Assembly: GCF_042650605.1 (NCBI RefSeq)
Contig: NZ_JBHSBN010000021.1
Span: 1-64,000 of the forward strand
Source of the DNA: Micromonospora_J zhanjiangensis
Lineage (GTDB): Bacteria; Actinomycetota; Actinomycetes; Mycobacteriales; Micromonosporaceae
Reading direction: 5' to 3'
Length of the DNA stretch: 64,000 nt
Made by a program: the position numbers and the translations under genes. The notes below the pieces were generated by a model. The model saw nothing but the letters and a program-made list of their open reading frames with translations, searched no databases and had not been told where the DNA came from. Shown piece after piece: positions 25,211 through 33,500 of this stretch (position 1 is its first letter; the number at the start of each line of letters is the position of its first letter).

Positions 25211-26050
25211 TCACCCGCTGAGCGTGAGGTGCGGCGAGGTGGCCTCGATCGCCCACTCCAGGGCGTAGTCGGCGATCTCCGCCCAGCCCTGCTCGCCGAC
25301 CAGGAAGTGGCTGCGGCCGGGGAACTGCCGGAAACCGGTCAATGCGCTCGACCTGCGGTGGTGCAGGGCGTTGGACCGGGTCACCGAGAACGGCACCACG
25401 TGGTCGGCGGTGCCGGCGGTGAGCAGCAACGGCGGCCGGTGGTTGTTGCCGAAGCTGACGTCCAGCGCGCTGTGCGGGTCCAGGTTCGCCAGCACACCCT
25501 CGAAGAGGACGTGCCCGGCGGCCGGCACGTGGTACCGCTCGTAGAGCGGGCGCGCCTGCCCCTCGTCGAGAGTGTTGGTGAACGCGTAGTGGAACTGCCG
25601 GAAGGTCAGCGGCACCGCCCGGTGGCGGTTCGCCGGATTGCGCAGCACCGGGAACACCGACCGCAGTTCGGCCGGCGCCACCCGCACCACGCCCTTCACC
25701 GGGGCGGAGTCGATCGCCACCCCGGCCGCGCCGAGTCCCCGGTCGATCAGCACCTGGGTGATCGACCCGCCGAACGAGTGGCCCATGATGATCGGCGGCC
25801 TGGGCAGCTCCCGGACGATCCGGTCGTAGTGGTCGACGATCTTCCGCACGGTCAGCGCGGCGATCGGCGCCGGGTCGGCCCGCAGTTCCTCGACCGACCG
25901 GTCCATCCCCGGCCAGGCCGGCGCCAGCACCCGGAACCCGGCCGCCTGGTAGTGGTCGATCCAGCGCTCCCAGCTGCGCGAACTCAGCCACAGGCCGTGG
26001 ATCAGCACGATGGTGTCGGCCGAGGTCCGACTCACCGGAGTCCTGTCCAT
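25211..26050 (-). CDS. Alpha/beta hydrolase
   Basis: 279 residues from an ATG at 26050, chosen because of the strong GGGAGGAACGGGG site just upstream; the frame extends to 26158 without support. Key motifs are TIVLIHGLWLSSRSW (oxyanion), IIMGHSFGGSITQVL (nucleophile Ser near residue 96), LLTAGTADHVVPF (acid Asp) and FPGRSHFLVGEQGW (His). A variable cap occupies about 130-195. The substrate is unknown. It is transcribed away from the S9 pseudogene. Confidence 0.86.
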   Translation of the reverse strand: MDRTPVSRTSADTIVLIHGLWLSSRSWERWIDHYQAAGFRVLAPAWPGMDRSVEELRADPAPIAALTVRKIVDHYDRIVRELPRPPIIMGHSFGGSITQVLIDRGLGAAGVAIDSAPVKGVVRVAPAELRSVFPVLRNPANRHRAVPLTFRQFHYAFTNTLDEGQARPLYERYHVPAAGHVLFEGVLANLDPHSALDVSFGNNHRPPLLLTAGTADHVVPFSVTRSNALHHRRSSALTGFRQFPGRSHFLVGEQGWAEIADYALEWAIEATSPHLTLSG

Positions 26051-26183
26051 CCCCGTTCCTCCCTCGACCACCGAAATCCGAAAGAGTCTGACGTGCTGCC
26101 TGCCCTTCCGTGCCGCGCGCTTACCCATCCACCTAACCGCTAACCTGGCTCCCATCAACCGAAGGCCGCAGGCATCGATTGCC

Positions 26184-26189
26184 TAGAAT
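26184..26189 (+). promoter_or_regulatory. -10 box upstream of the S9 peptidase pseudogene
   Basis: TAGAAT, six bases (CCCTAC) before the ATG at 26196, a near-ideal leaderless arrangement. The promoter seems intact even though the gene is broken. Confidence 0.55.
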
Positions 26190-26195
26190 CCCTAC

Positions 26196-27598
26196 ATGAC
26201 CGGATACCGCGACTTCCAGCCAGGCCTGAGATTCCTGCCGACACTGGTCATCGCCCCCGACGGTGACCGGATCGCCTACGTCGACGACGGCGACGGAAGC
26301 GGCCAGTTCACCCTAGTCACGCAATCGTTGTCCGATGGCAGCGCGCATCGGTTGACCGCCGGCAGCAATTCCGCAGTCCGTCGGGTCGCCTGGCACCCCA
26401 GCGGCGAATGGCTGTTGTTCCTCGCCGATGACAACGGGGACGAGAACACACAACTGCACCGGATCGCCGCCAGCGGCGGAACCCCGGTGCGACTGACCGA
26501 CACACCGGACGTGCAGTTCTCGGCAGCCGAAGGCGATCCGTTCTCTCCCGACGGCCGGTTCATCGCATATTGCGGAAACGATCGGACTCCGGCCGATCAG
26601 GATGTACTGATATACGACCTGTCGGCCGGTGAGACACACCGTGTGTACGCCGGCGGCGGCAGGGCGTACCCCGGCCACTGGTCTCCCGACGGTACGAGGA
26701 TCACCGTCGCCGAGTGGCGGACGACCAACAGTGATCATCTCGTATACGTCGCATCCCTCGACGGCACCGAGCCACGTCTGCTGACCCCGCGAAACGGTGT
26801 GGCGACCTATTGGCTGGGCCCGTGGCTACCGGATGGCAGCGGGTTCCTGGTCATGTCGAACGTCGACCGGGAGTTTACCGGTCTAGCGGTGATGGACGCG
26901 GACACCGGCGCCCTGACCTGGCTCGATACCCCGGAATGGGACGTTGAGGAAGTCGCCTTGTCCGGCACCGGGCGGGTTCTGGTGTGGAACGTCAACGTAG
27001 ACGGCTTCTGCCAGTTGCGGGCGCGCGACCTCGCCACCGGGGCGGACATCCACATGCCGCAACTGCCTGGCGGTGCAGCGACCGGCCTCACGGTCTCGGC
27101 CGACGGACGCTTCGTCGTGCTGCGGCTCTCCACGGCGACCCGGCCGTGGAACATTCTCCTGATCGAACTTGAGACCGGGGAACTCAGGTGGCTCAGTGAC
27201 GCCCGGCCGGTCGCGGCCGACCCCACCACCTTCGTCGAGCCGACGCTGATCCGCTATCCGGGCAGGGACGGCCGTCAGATCCCCGGATACCTCTACCGCC
27301 CGAAGCGGCGGGAGCCGGCCGGAATCCTCATCACGGTTCACGGTGGTCCGGCCTGGCAGGAGCGACCGGTCTACATGTACGACGGCTTCTACCAGCACCT
27401 ACTCGCACAGGGGATCGGCGTCTTCCTCGGGTGCCCCAGCACGAAAGCGATCAGATCGTGAACCGGCTGCGGTCTCGCGGCGTGCAGGTGCGGTACGAAA
27501 TCTTCCACAACGAAGGCCACGGCCTCCTCCGTCGCGACAACCAGGCCAAGTCACTCTCGGACGCCGGCGAATTCCTGATCGAACACCTCGGCGACTGA
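26196..27598 (+). pseudogene. S9 (prolyl-oligopeptidase-type) peptidase, internally deleted and frameshifted
   Basis: The first 420 codons encode an intact S9 N-terminal beta-propeller (LVIAPDGDRIAYVDDG, DPFSPDGRFIAYCGND, HWSPDGTRITVAEW) and the start of the hydrolase domain (ILITVHGGPAWQERPV, YQHLLAQGIGVFL). Right after this, near 27430, the sequence jumps to the C-terminal end of the same family, but in another frame: VPQHESDQIVNRLRSRGV, then HNEGHGLLRRDNQ, ending at 27598. The first frame stops at 27461. The block expected to hold the catalytic Ser and Asp, probably around 150 residues by comparison with the family, is missing. The remaining His (GHG) is out of frame. The gene cannot make an active enzyme. 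GC content is lower than in the neighbours. Confidence 0.85.
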
Positions 27599-27652
27599 CG
27601 GCCAGCCGACGGTTGGACCTCGCACCAACCCGGGTGATTCACCGGGATCGGA

Positions 27653-27841
27653 TCACCGTTCCGTTACTTGGGCAACAAAGGCTCGCCACACTCGCGGCCC
27701 GAACACCAGCGTCGGTCCGGCCGGGTCTTTGCTGTCCCGGACCGCGACCAGACCGGGCAGGTTGTCGGCGATCTCCACGCAGTTGCCGCCGTTCCCGCTG
27801 CTCCTGGTGCTCTTGCGCCACATGGCTCCGGTCAGTTCCAT
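27653..27841 (-). CDS. DUF397 protein, Scr2-like partner of the Scr1-type regulator
   Basis: 62 residues from an ATG at 27841. The whole protein is a DUF397 domain: MWRKSTRSSGNGGNCVEIA, VAVRDSKDP and a C-terminal VFGPRVWRAFVAQV. It overlaps the 3' end of the HTH gene by ten bases, so the two are translationally coupled. In Streptomyces coelicolor, pairs of this type (Scr1/Scr2) behave as a toxin-antitoxin-like system in which the DUF397 protein is the growth-affecting partner. Here this role is inferred from domain and gene order only. Confidence 0.85.
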   Translation of the reverse strand: MELTGAMWRKSTRSSGNGGNCVEIADNLPGLVAVRDSKDPAGPTLVFGPRVWRAFVAQVTER

Positions 27842-28596
27842 GTCCCCGCGAACTCCCTGATCAACTCGATGGACTGCCGGTGCGGCAGTGCCTCGCTGCG
27901 ACAAGACTCCCACGACGAGACCAGTCGCGCGACATCTGCCGCATCGCTGACTGTCTGACCCGACAGTTGATTGTCCAAGTGGGCCACGACCCGCGGTCCC
28001 GCCAGGTCAGCCAGGACAAACGGTCCGTTGATCCCGGCGTAGACCCCTGCCGAGAACGGCACGATGTGCACCCGCACGTGCGGGCGCTCGGCGGCCACGT
28101 CGACCAGGTGCAGCAGTTGCTCCCGCATCACATCCGGGCTGCCAACCCCTCGACGCAATGCGCCTTCGTCGAGCACGGCGGTGAGCACCGGTGGCGTAGT
28201 GCGCTCCAGGATGACCTGCCGCTCGATCCGGCTGATCACATGTCCGTCAACGTCCTCCGGGCCGATCAGCCCGGCGCCGGCGAGCACCGCCCTGGCGTAC
28301 GCCGGGGTCTGCAGCAGGCCGGGGATCACCAGCGGTTCGTACGAGCGGAGCGAGATGGCCTCTCGTTCCACGTCCCGCCATGGCCGGAACCAGAGCATCT
28401 CCCGGCGGCGGTTGGGCCACAGCTTCTGAACGTCCTGGCGCAGGATGTCGGCAGCCATCTTGCGATGCCGAGGGTGCGGCACGCGTCCCGGGCTCAGCCA
28501 TCGGGCGACCGTCTTCGGATCAACCCGGATCTTCTCAGCCAACGATTCGCAGGTTTCGCCTGCATTCGACATTGCTACGCGCAGAGTGTCGTTCAT
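27832..28596 (-). CDS. Scr1-family HTH transcriptional regulator (XRE-like HTH plus DUF5753)
   Basis: 254 residues from an ATG at 28596 with GAGGCGAAG upstream; the longer frame to 28677 lacks a ribosome site. The N-terminus (about 1-55) is an HTH of XRE type, with SLAEKIRVDPKTVARWL as the helix-turn-helix. The rest is DUF5753 (LRSYEPLVIPGLLQTPAYAR, VLTAVLDEGALRRGVG, VMREQLLHLVDVA, VHIVPFSAGVYAGINGPFVL), the sensor part of Scr1-type proteins. It probably represses its own promoter in the 185-base upstream region and neutralises the DUF397 partner. It lies next to a broken peptidase gene in a lower-GC segment, which suggests acquired DNA. Confidence 0.87.
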   Translation of the reverse strand: MNDTLRVAMSNAGETCESLAEKIRVDPKTVARWLSPGRVPHPRHRKMAADILRQDVQKLWPNRRREMLWFRPWRDVEREAISLRSYEPLVIPGLLQTPAYARAVLAGAGLIGPEDVDGHVISRIERQVILERTTPPVLTAVLDEGALRRGVGSPDVMREQLLHLVDVAAERPHVRVHIVPFSAGVYAGINGPFVLADLAGPRVVAHLDNQLSGQTVSDAADVARLVSSWESCRSEALPHRQSIELIREFAGTWN

Positions 28597-28780
28597 TCTT
28601 CGCCTCGCTCCGATGTGGACTGGAAACGTCCCTATGAACGTACCGAGGCAGGGCAGGCATGTCTGCGCTGTGCCCATAGATTGTCAGCAGGCGAAATTAC
28701 CCTGTGTGCCCTGGCAGTGACCCCGAAGTGTCCGGTCAACCGATCGGCTCGCCGCAGCCCGCGCCGTTGAGTGGGTCGGG

Positions 28781-29440
28781 TCAGAACAGGGTGAGTTCGT
28801 CGCGTTCGATGCCGCGCAGCCGGTCGTAGTCGACCACCACGCAGCGGATGCCCCGGTCGGTGGCCAGCACCCGGGCCTGCGGCTTGATCTCCTGGGCGGC
28901 GAAGATGCCGGTCACCGGGGCCAGCAGCGGATCCCGGTTGAGCAACTCCAGGTAGCGGGTGAGCTGCTCGACGCCGTCGATCTCGCCGCGCCGCTTGACC
29001 TCCACCGCGACCGTGGCCGCGGCGCCGTCCCGGCAGAGCAGGTCGACCGGTCCGATCGCGGTCATGTACTCCCGGCGGACCAGCGTGAAGCCGTCACCGA
29101 AGGTGGCCGGGTTGGCGGCCAGCAACTCCTGCAGGTGCGCCTCGACGCCGTCCTTGCGCAGGCCGGGATCGACCCCGAGGTCGTACGAGATGTCCTGGAA
29201 GATCTCCTCCAGGGTGATCCGCAGTTCCTCACCGGCCTTGTTGACGACCTTCCACACGCCGGGCGCCTCGTGCAGCCGGCACGGCGGGCTCATCCAGTTC
29301 AGCGGCTTGTAGGCCCGGTCGTCGGCGTGGATGGAGACCGAGCCGTCGGCCTTCACCATCAGCAACCGGGTCGCCGGCGGCAGGTGCGCCGAGAGTCGTC
29401 CGACGTAGTCCACCGAGCATCGCGCTATCACCAACCGCAC
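28781..29440 (-). CDS. nucS: Mismatch-specific endonuclease NucS/EndoMS
   Basis: 219 residues, the usual length. The N-terminal DNA-binding/dimerisation part begins VRLVIARCSVDYVGRL. The C-terminal RecB-like nuclease domain has AIGPVDLLCRD and ATVAVEVKRRGEIDGVEQL, giving the Asp and Glu-x-Lys of the PD-(D/E)xK active site. It ends DELTLF, the conserved tail that binds the sliding clamp. NucS replaces MutS/MutL mismatch repair in actinobacteria. TACCCT lies six bases before the GTG at 29440, so the mRNA is probably leaderless and the GTG is the right start. It is divergent from the DUF4126 gene. Confidence 0.93.
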   Translation of the reverse strand: MRLVIARCSVDYVGRLSAHLPPATRLLMVKADGSVSIHADDRAYKPLNWMSPPCRLHEAPGVWKVVNKAGEELRITLEEIFQDISYDLGVDPGLRKDGVEAHLQELLAANPATFGDGFTLVRREYMTAIGPVDLLCRDGAAATVAVEVKRRGEIDGVEQLTRYLELLNRDPLLAPVTGIFAAQEIKPQARVLATDRGIRCVVVDYDRLRGIERDELTLF

Positions 29441-29446
29441 CCGACG

Positions 29447-29452
29447 AGGGTA
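29447..29452 (-). promoter_or_regulatory. -10 box of leaderless nucS
   Basis: TACCCT on the minus strand, six bases (CGTCGG) before the GTG at 29440. Confidence 0.6.
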
Positions 29453-29513
29453 GCCGAGCCGTCGGTCGGCGCGAGTCGGGCGCGGGTGGCGCGCCGGTGC
29501 GATATTGGGAACC

Positions 29514-30131
29514 GTGCTTGAAGTACTCACCGGAACCGGGCTCGCCGCATCGGCGGGGCTCAACGCCTACATACCCCTGCTCGTTATGGGCCTGCTGGGC
29601 CGCTACACCGACCTGCTCCACCTGCCCGCCGGCTCGCAGTGGTTGTCCAACGGTTGGGTGCTGCTCATCCTGGCGGTGCTGCTGGTGGTCGAGGTGGTCG
29701 CCGACAAGGTGCCGGTGGTCGACCACGTCAACGACATGGTGCAGACCGTGGTCCGGCCCACCGCCGGTGGGCTCGCCTTCGGCGCCGGATCCGGTTCGGA
29801 CACGGTGACGGTCAGCGACCCGGGTCAGTTCTTCACCTCGCACCAGTGGGTGCCCGTGGTGGCCGGCATCGTGCTGGCCTTCGGCGTACACGGGGTCAAG
29901 GCCGCCGCCCGACCGGTGATCAACGCGACCACCGCCGGGATCGGCGCGCCGGTGGCCAGCACCGTCGAGGACGTCACCAGCGTGCTGATGTCGCTGGTGG
30001 CGATCCTGCTGCCGGTCCTGGTCCTGGCGTTCCTGCTCGGGATGGTGTGGTTCACCTTCTGGTTCGTGCGCCGCCGCAAGGACCGCCGGCGGGAGCGTCA
30101 GGCCGCCCGCGCCGCCGGCTTCCGGGTCTGA
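29514..30131 (+). CDS. DUF4126 integral membrane protein
   Basis: 205 residues from a GTG at 29514 (a TTG at 29505 is possible). DUF4126 features are clear: TGTGLAASAGLNAYIPLLVMGLLG at the N-terminus, VEVVADKVPVVDHVNDMV after the second helix, and a helix near 108-125 (GIVLAFGVHGVKAAARPVIN). A final pair of hydrophobic stretches (SLVAILLPVLVLAFLLGMVW) is followed by a very basic tail (RRRKDRRRERQAARAA). About five helices in all. Function unknown. A GATATT box seven bases before the GTG may be its -10 element. Confidence 0.86.
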   Translation: MLEVLTGTGLAASAGLNAYIPLLVMGLLGRYTDLLHLPAGSQWLSNGWVLLILAVLLVVEVVADKVPVVDHVNDMVQTVVRPTAGGLAFGAGSGSDTVTVSDPGQFFTSHQWVPVVAGIVLAFGVHGVKAAARPVINATTAGIGAPVASTVEDVTSVLMSLVAILLPVLVLAFLLGMVWFTFWFVRRRKDRRRERQAARAAGFRV

Positions 30132-30151
30132 CCCGGGCCGGCCGCAGACCC

Positions 30152-30189
30152 GGCCCGTCGCCGGTCGCTCCCCCGACCGGCGACGGGCC
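30152..30189 (+). terminator. Hairpin terminator after the DUF4126 gene
   Basis: A perfect 15-bp stem (GGCCCGTCGCCGGTC at 30152-30166 with 30175-30189) and an 8-base loop, starting 20 bases after the stop codon. There is no T-tract. Confidence 0.65.
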
Positions 30190-30347
30190 GCCCGCCGTCC
30201 GGGCCCCGGCGCCGCGCGACGCAGGGCCACGACCGGGTCGGACCGGGTACGCCGATCGGGGCGGCCGGCCGCGAATCGGCTCGGGCCCGCCGTCGGCGTT
30301 GCTACCGTCCACCCGACCGTCCGCGTCGACGTGAAGGGGGCCGCGCG

Positions 30348-30641
30348 ATGGCCGGGGAGACCCAGATGCCGCAGGTCCGCGCCTGCGGCGTCCCGTCCTG
30401 CTCGTACAACCACGACGGGTGTCACGCGTTCGCGATCACGGTCGGCAGCAGTGCGCGGGCGCACTGCGAGACGTTCGTGGAGCAGCCGACCAAGGTCGGC
30501 GACGGCGGGATGGTGGCCCAGGTCGGTGCCTGCAAGCGGGCCGACTGCCAGCACAACGACGCGCTCTTCTGCCACGCCCCCACCATCACCATCGGGCCGG
30601 ACGTCGACGCCGCCGACTGCCTCACCTACCGCCCGCGCTGA
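30348..30641 (+). CDS. DUF1540 cysteine-rich protein
   Basis: 97 residues from an ATG at 30348 with GAAGGGGG upstream. It is two tandem DUF1540 units. Unit 1 has VRACGVPSCSYNHDGCHAF then HCETF; unit 2 has VGACKRADCQHNDALFCHAP then DCLTY. The eight cysteines and histidines fall in the same pattern in both units, which suggests two bound metal ions. Known from the family: small, conserved in actinobacteria and firmicutes, no proven role. It stands alone between terminator-like and promoter-like regions. Confidence 0.85.
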   Translation: MAGETQMPQVRACGVPSCSYNHDGCHAFAITVGSSARAHCETFVEQPTKVGDGGMVAQVGACKRADCQHNDALFCHAPTITIGPDVDAADCLTYRPR

Positions 30642-30748
30642 GCCTCCCGGATGACCGTGACCAGGTCGTCGACGATGCCGGTGCGGGTGAAGTCCTTGGG
30701 GGTGGAGACCCGGACCACGTCGGCCCGCCATTCGGTGACAAAGCGCAC
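30626..30748 (-). pseudogene. Possible C-terminal remnant of a protein-coding gene
   Basis: The minus strand reads 40 codons, VRFVTEWRADVVRVSTPKDF and on to VTVIREAQRGR, ending in TAG at 30626-30628. The amino-acid mix and GC-rich third positions look coding, yet no ribosome site or plausible N-terminal part lies upstream and the frame has no start except a GTG at 30748. It overlaps the end of the DUF1540 gene by 16 bases. It may be a fragment left by a deletion, or a small unrecognised gene. Confidence 0.3.
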
Positions 30749-30813
30749 AGCGGGATGTGGGCCCGCACACCCCCGCGACCGGCGCCCCGAGGGCGGGTCG
30801 CATAGTTGACGGC

Positions 30814-31677
30814 ATGGATGACCAACTCGCGATCTCCGTCCGGGGGTTGCGCAAGGCGTACGGCGACACCGTCGCGGTCGGCGGTCTCGATCTGGACGTC
30901 CGCCGGGGCGAGGTGTTCGCCCTGCTCGGTCCGAACGGCGCCGGCAAGACCACCACGGTCGAGATCCTGGAGGGCTACCGGCACGCCGACGCGGGCGAGG
31001 TACGGGTGCTCGGCGAGGACCCGGCCCACCCGAGCGCCGGCTGGCGCGCCCGGGTGGGCATCGTGCTGCAGGGCACCGGCGAGTTCGACGAGCTGACCGT
31101 CGCCGAGGTGGTCCACCACTTCGCCGCCTTCTACCCGGCGGCGGACGACCCGACGGAGGTGATCGCCCGGGTCGGGCTGGCCGGAAAGACCAGGGCCCGG
31201 ACGCACACCCTCTCCGGCGGGCAGAAGCGCCGGCTGGACGTCGCCCTGGGCATCATCGGGCGGCCGGAACTGCTGTTCCTGGACGAGCCGACCACCGGCT
31301 TCGACCCGGAGGCGCGCCGCGAGTTCTGGGAGCTGATCCGGGACCTGGCCGCCGCCGGCACCACCATCGTGCTGACCACGCACTATCTCGACGAGGCCGA
31401 GGCGCTGGCCGACCGGGTGGGCGTGATCGCCGGCGGTCGGTTGATCGAGGTGGACACGCCGGCCCGGCTGGGCGACCGGGAGAACGCCCTGGCGACGGTC
31501 TCCTGGCGTACCCCGGAGGGAACGCCGCGGCAGGAGCGGACCGCGACGCCGGCGGCGCTGGTGGCCGAGCTGGCCGCGCGGGCCCGGTCGACCGGCGGTG
31601 ACGGCGAGGTGCCGGGCCTGACCGTCACCCGCCCCACCCTGGAAGACGTCTACCTGCGGATGATCGGACACCGATGA
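30814..31677 (+). CDS. ABC transporter ATP-binding protein (drug/antibiotic exporter type)
   Basis: 287 residues from an ATG at 30814. Walker A is LLGPNGAGKTTTVEIL, the Q-loop VGIVLQGTGEF, the signature LSGGQKRRLDVALGI, Walker B LLFLDEPTTGFD, and the switch His LTTHYLDEAEALADR. The C-terminal 70 residues are the extension typical of DrrA-like exporters. The next gene overlaps its stop by four bases and encodes the permease, so the two form a two-component ABC-2 exporter. A TAGTTG box five bases upstream may be the -10 element of a leaderless mRNA. The substrate is unknown. Confidence 0.92.
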   Translation: MDDQLAISVRGLRKAYGDTVAVGGLDLDVRRGEVFALLGPNGAGKTTTVEILEGYRHADAGEVRVLGEDPAHPSAGWRARVGIVLQGTGEFDELTVAEVVHHFAAFYPAADDPTEVIARVGLAGKTRARTHTLSGGQKRRLDVALGIIGRPELLFLDEPTTGFDPEARREFWELIRDLAAAGTTIVLTTHYLDEAEALADRVGVIAGGRLIEVDTPARLGDRENALATVSWRTPEGTPRQERTATPAALVAELAARARSTGGDGEVPGLTVTRPTLEDVYLRMIGHR

Positions 31678-32528
31678 GCGAGCGAGTTGTGACGTCGGCC
31701 CCGCCCGGGGCCACGACCACGCCGGTACGGCGGCGGGTCGGGCCGGTGGCGCTCGGCCTGCGCCAGGGCCGGCTGGAGATCCGGCAGTTCCTGCGCAGCC
31801 GGGAGTCGGTGGTCTTCACCATGCTCTTCCCGGTGGTGATGATCCTGATCTTCGCCTCGATCTTCACGGGCGACATCGGCGGCGGGGTGAAGTTCACCCA
31901 GTACTTCGTGACCGGCATGATCGCCACCGGCCTGCTCACCGTGGGCTTCCAGAGCCTGGCCATCCAGATCCCGATCGAACGGGACCGCGGCGTGCTCAAG
32001 CGGCTGCGCGGTACGCCGATGCCGAAGTGGGTCTACTTCGCCGGCAAGGTGGTCATGGTCGCGGTGATCGGGGTGGCCGAGACGGCCCTGCTGCTGGTCG
32101 TGGCCGCTCTGCTGTTCGACCTGAAGCTTCCGGACACCGCCGGCAAGTGGCTCACCTTCGGCTGGGTCGGCGCGCTCGGCATCACCGCCTGCACGCTGTG
32201 CGGCATCGCCTTCTCGTCGCTGGCCCGCACGGGTCGGGGCGCCCCGGCCACGGTCACCCCGGTGGCGCTGGTGCTGCAGTTCGTCTCCGGGGTGTTCTTC
32301 GTCTTCACCAGCCTGCCCAGCTGGATGCAGCAGCTGGCGGCGATCTTCCCGCTGAAGTGGATGTGCCAGGGCCTGCGGTCGGTGTTCCTGCCCGCGTCGT
32401 TCGGGGCGCAGGAACCGGGCGGGTCGTTCGAGCTCGGCAAGGTGGCCCTGGTGCTGGGCCTGTGGTGCGTCATCGGCCTGGTGTTGTGCCTGACCACGTT
32501 CCGGTGGACCACCAAGCGCGACGGCTGA
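31674..32528 (+). CDS. ABC-2 type permease
   Basis: 284 residues starting with an ATGA overlap on the ATPase gene. Six membrane helices are visible: VVFTMLFPVVMILIFASI, YFVTGMIATGLLTVGF, VVMVAVIGVAETALLLVVA, WVGALGITACTLCGIAF, TPVALVLQFVSGVFFVF and VALVLGLWCVIGLVLCLTTF. The cytoplasmic PIERDRGVLKRLRGTPMP loop after helix 2 is the ABC-2 signature that contacts the ATPase. The N-terminal 35 residues are cytoplasmic. It exports a small hydrophobic compound or lipid together with its partner. Confidence 0.9.
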   Translation: MSERVVTSAPPGATTTPVRRRVGPVALGLRQGRLEIRQFLRSRESVVFTMLFPVVMILIFASIFTGDIGGGVKFTQYFVTGMIATGLLTVGFQSLAIQIPIERDRGVLKRLRGTPMPKWVYFAGKVVMVAVIGVAETALLLVVAALLFDLKLPDTAGKWLTFGWVGALGITACTLCGIAFSSLARTGRGAPATVTPVALVLQFVSGVFFVFTSLPSWMQQLAAIFPLKWMCQGLRSVFLPASFGAQEPGGSFELGKVALVLGLWCVIGLVLCLTTFRWTTKRDG

Positions 32529-32530
32529 CG

Positions 32531-32568
32531 GCGAGGAGCAGGGCACCGGCCGGGGCCCTGCTCCTCGC
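32531..32568. terminator. Bidirectional hairpin terminator
   Basis: A perfect 14-bp stem (GCGAGGAGCAGGGC at 32531-32544 with 32555-32568) and a 10-base loop between the convergent ends of the ABC permease gene and the 3-hydroxybutyryl-CoA dehydrogenase gene. Confidence 0.7.
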
Positions 32569-32577
32569 GTGCCCCGG

Positions 32578-33426
32578 TCAGTACGAGTAGAAGCCCTGGC
32601 CGGTCTTGCGACCCAGGTCACCCGCGGTGACCATGCGCTGGAGCAGTTCCGGCGGGAAGAACTTCTCGTCGCCGGTGTCGGTGTAGATGTTCTTCGCGGC
32701 GTGCAGCAGCACGTCGGCGCCGGTCAGGTCGGTGGTGGCCAGCGGTCCCATGGCGTGCCCGAAGCCCAGCTTGCAGGCGGTGTCCAGGTCCTCCGCCGAG
32801 ACCACGCCGGACTCGACCAGCTTGACCGCCTCGACCACCAGCGCGGCGATCAGCCGGGTGGTGACGAAACCGGCGATGTCCCGGTTGACCACCACCACGG
32901 TCTTGCCGATCTCCTCGGCGAAGGCCCGTACGGTGGCCAGCGTCTCGTCGCTGGTCTTGTACCCCCGGACCAGCTCGCACAGCTTCATCATCGGCACCGG
33001 CGAGAAGAAGTGGGTGCCGACCACCGATTCGGGTCGCCCGGTCACCGCGGCGATCTGGGTGACCGGGATCGCCGACGTGTTGGTGGCCAGCACGGCTCCC
33101 GGGGCGCAGATCTTGTCCAGCGCGCGGAACACCTCGTGCTTCACGTCGAGCCGCTCGAACACCGCCTCGACCACGATGTCGGCGTCGGCCGCGGCCTCCA
33201 GCTCGGTGGTCGGAGTGATCCGGGCCAGGGTGGCGTCCACGTCCGCCGGGTCCAGCTTGCCCTTGGCGGCGAACTTCGACAGCGACGTCCGGATCCCGTC
33301 CAGGCCCCGCCGGGTGGCCGCGTCGTCCAGGTCGCGCAGGGTCACCTGCCAACCCGCCTGGGCCGCCACCTGGGCGATGCCCGAACCCATCAGACCCGCG
33401 CCGATCACCGCGAGACGACCCGCCAT
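32578..33426 (-). CDS. 3-hydroxybutyryl-CoA dehydrogenase family protein
   Basis: 282 residues from an ATG at 33426 with AGGGAG upstream. The NAD-binding start is LAVIGAGLMGSGIAQV. The substrate side has TNTSAIPVTQIAAV, GTHFFSPVPMMKLCELV, the GFGHAMGPLATTDLTG domain and ends DLGRKTGQGFYSY. At the place of the usual catalytic Asn (GF-[IV]-x-N) this protein reads GFVTTRLIAAL, so a Thr replaces it. Other members of this subfamily may share that change. It reduces acetoacetyl-CoA or oxidises 3-hydroxybutyryl-CoA. A paralogue to the double-unit enzyme at 19030. Confidence 0.88.
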   Translation of the reverse strand: MAGRLAVIGAGLMGSGIAQVAAQAGWQVTLRDLDDAATRRGLDGIRTSLSKFAAKGKLDPADVDATLARITPTTELEAAADADIVVEAVFERLDVKHEVFRALDKICAPGAVLATNTSAIPVTQIAAVTGRPESVVGTHFFSPVPMMKLCELVRGYKTSDETLATVRAFAEEIGKTVVVVNRDIAGFVTTRLIAALVVEAVKLVESGVVSAEDLDTACKLGFGHAMGPLATTDLTGADVLLHAAKNIYTDTGDEKFFPPELLQRMVTAGDLGRKTGQGFYSY

Positions 33427-33500
33427 CTGCTTCTCCCTCGCCTTGGAACCGCCAGCTCTGCCAGCACCCTAACCGGCCGCCCTGAACGACCGGTCAGGCG

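Noticed and set aside
27343..28770. A 475-residue plus-strand frame over the Scr1/Scr2 locus
   Set aside because: No domain, no ribosome site, and both minus-strand genes beneath it are well supported.
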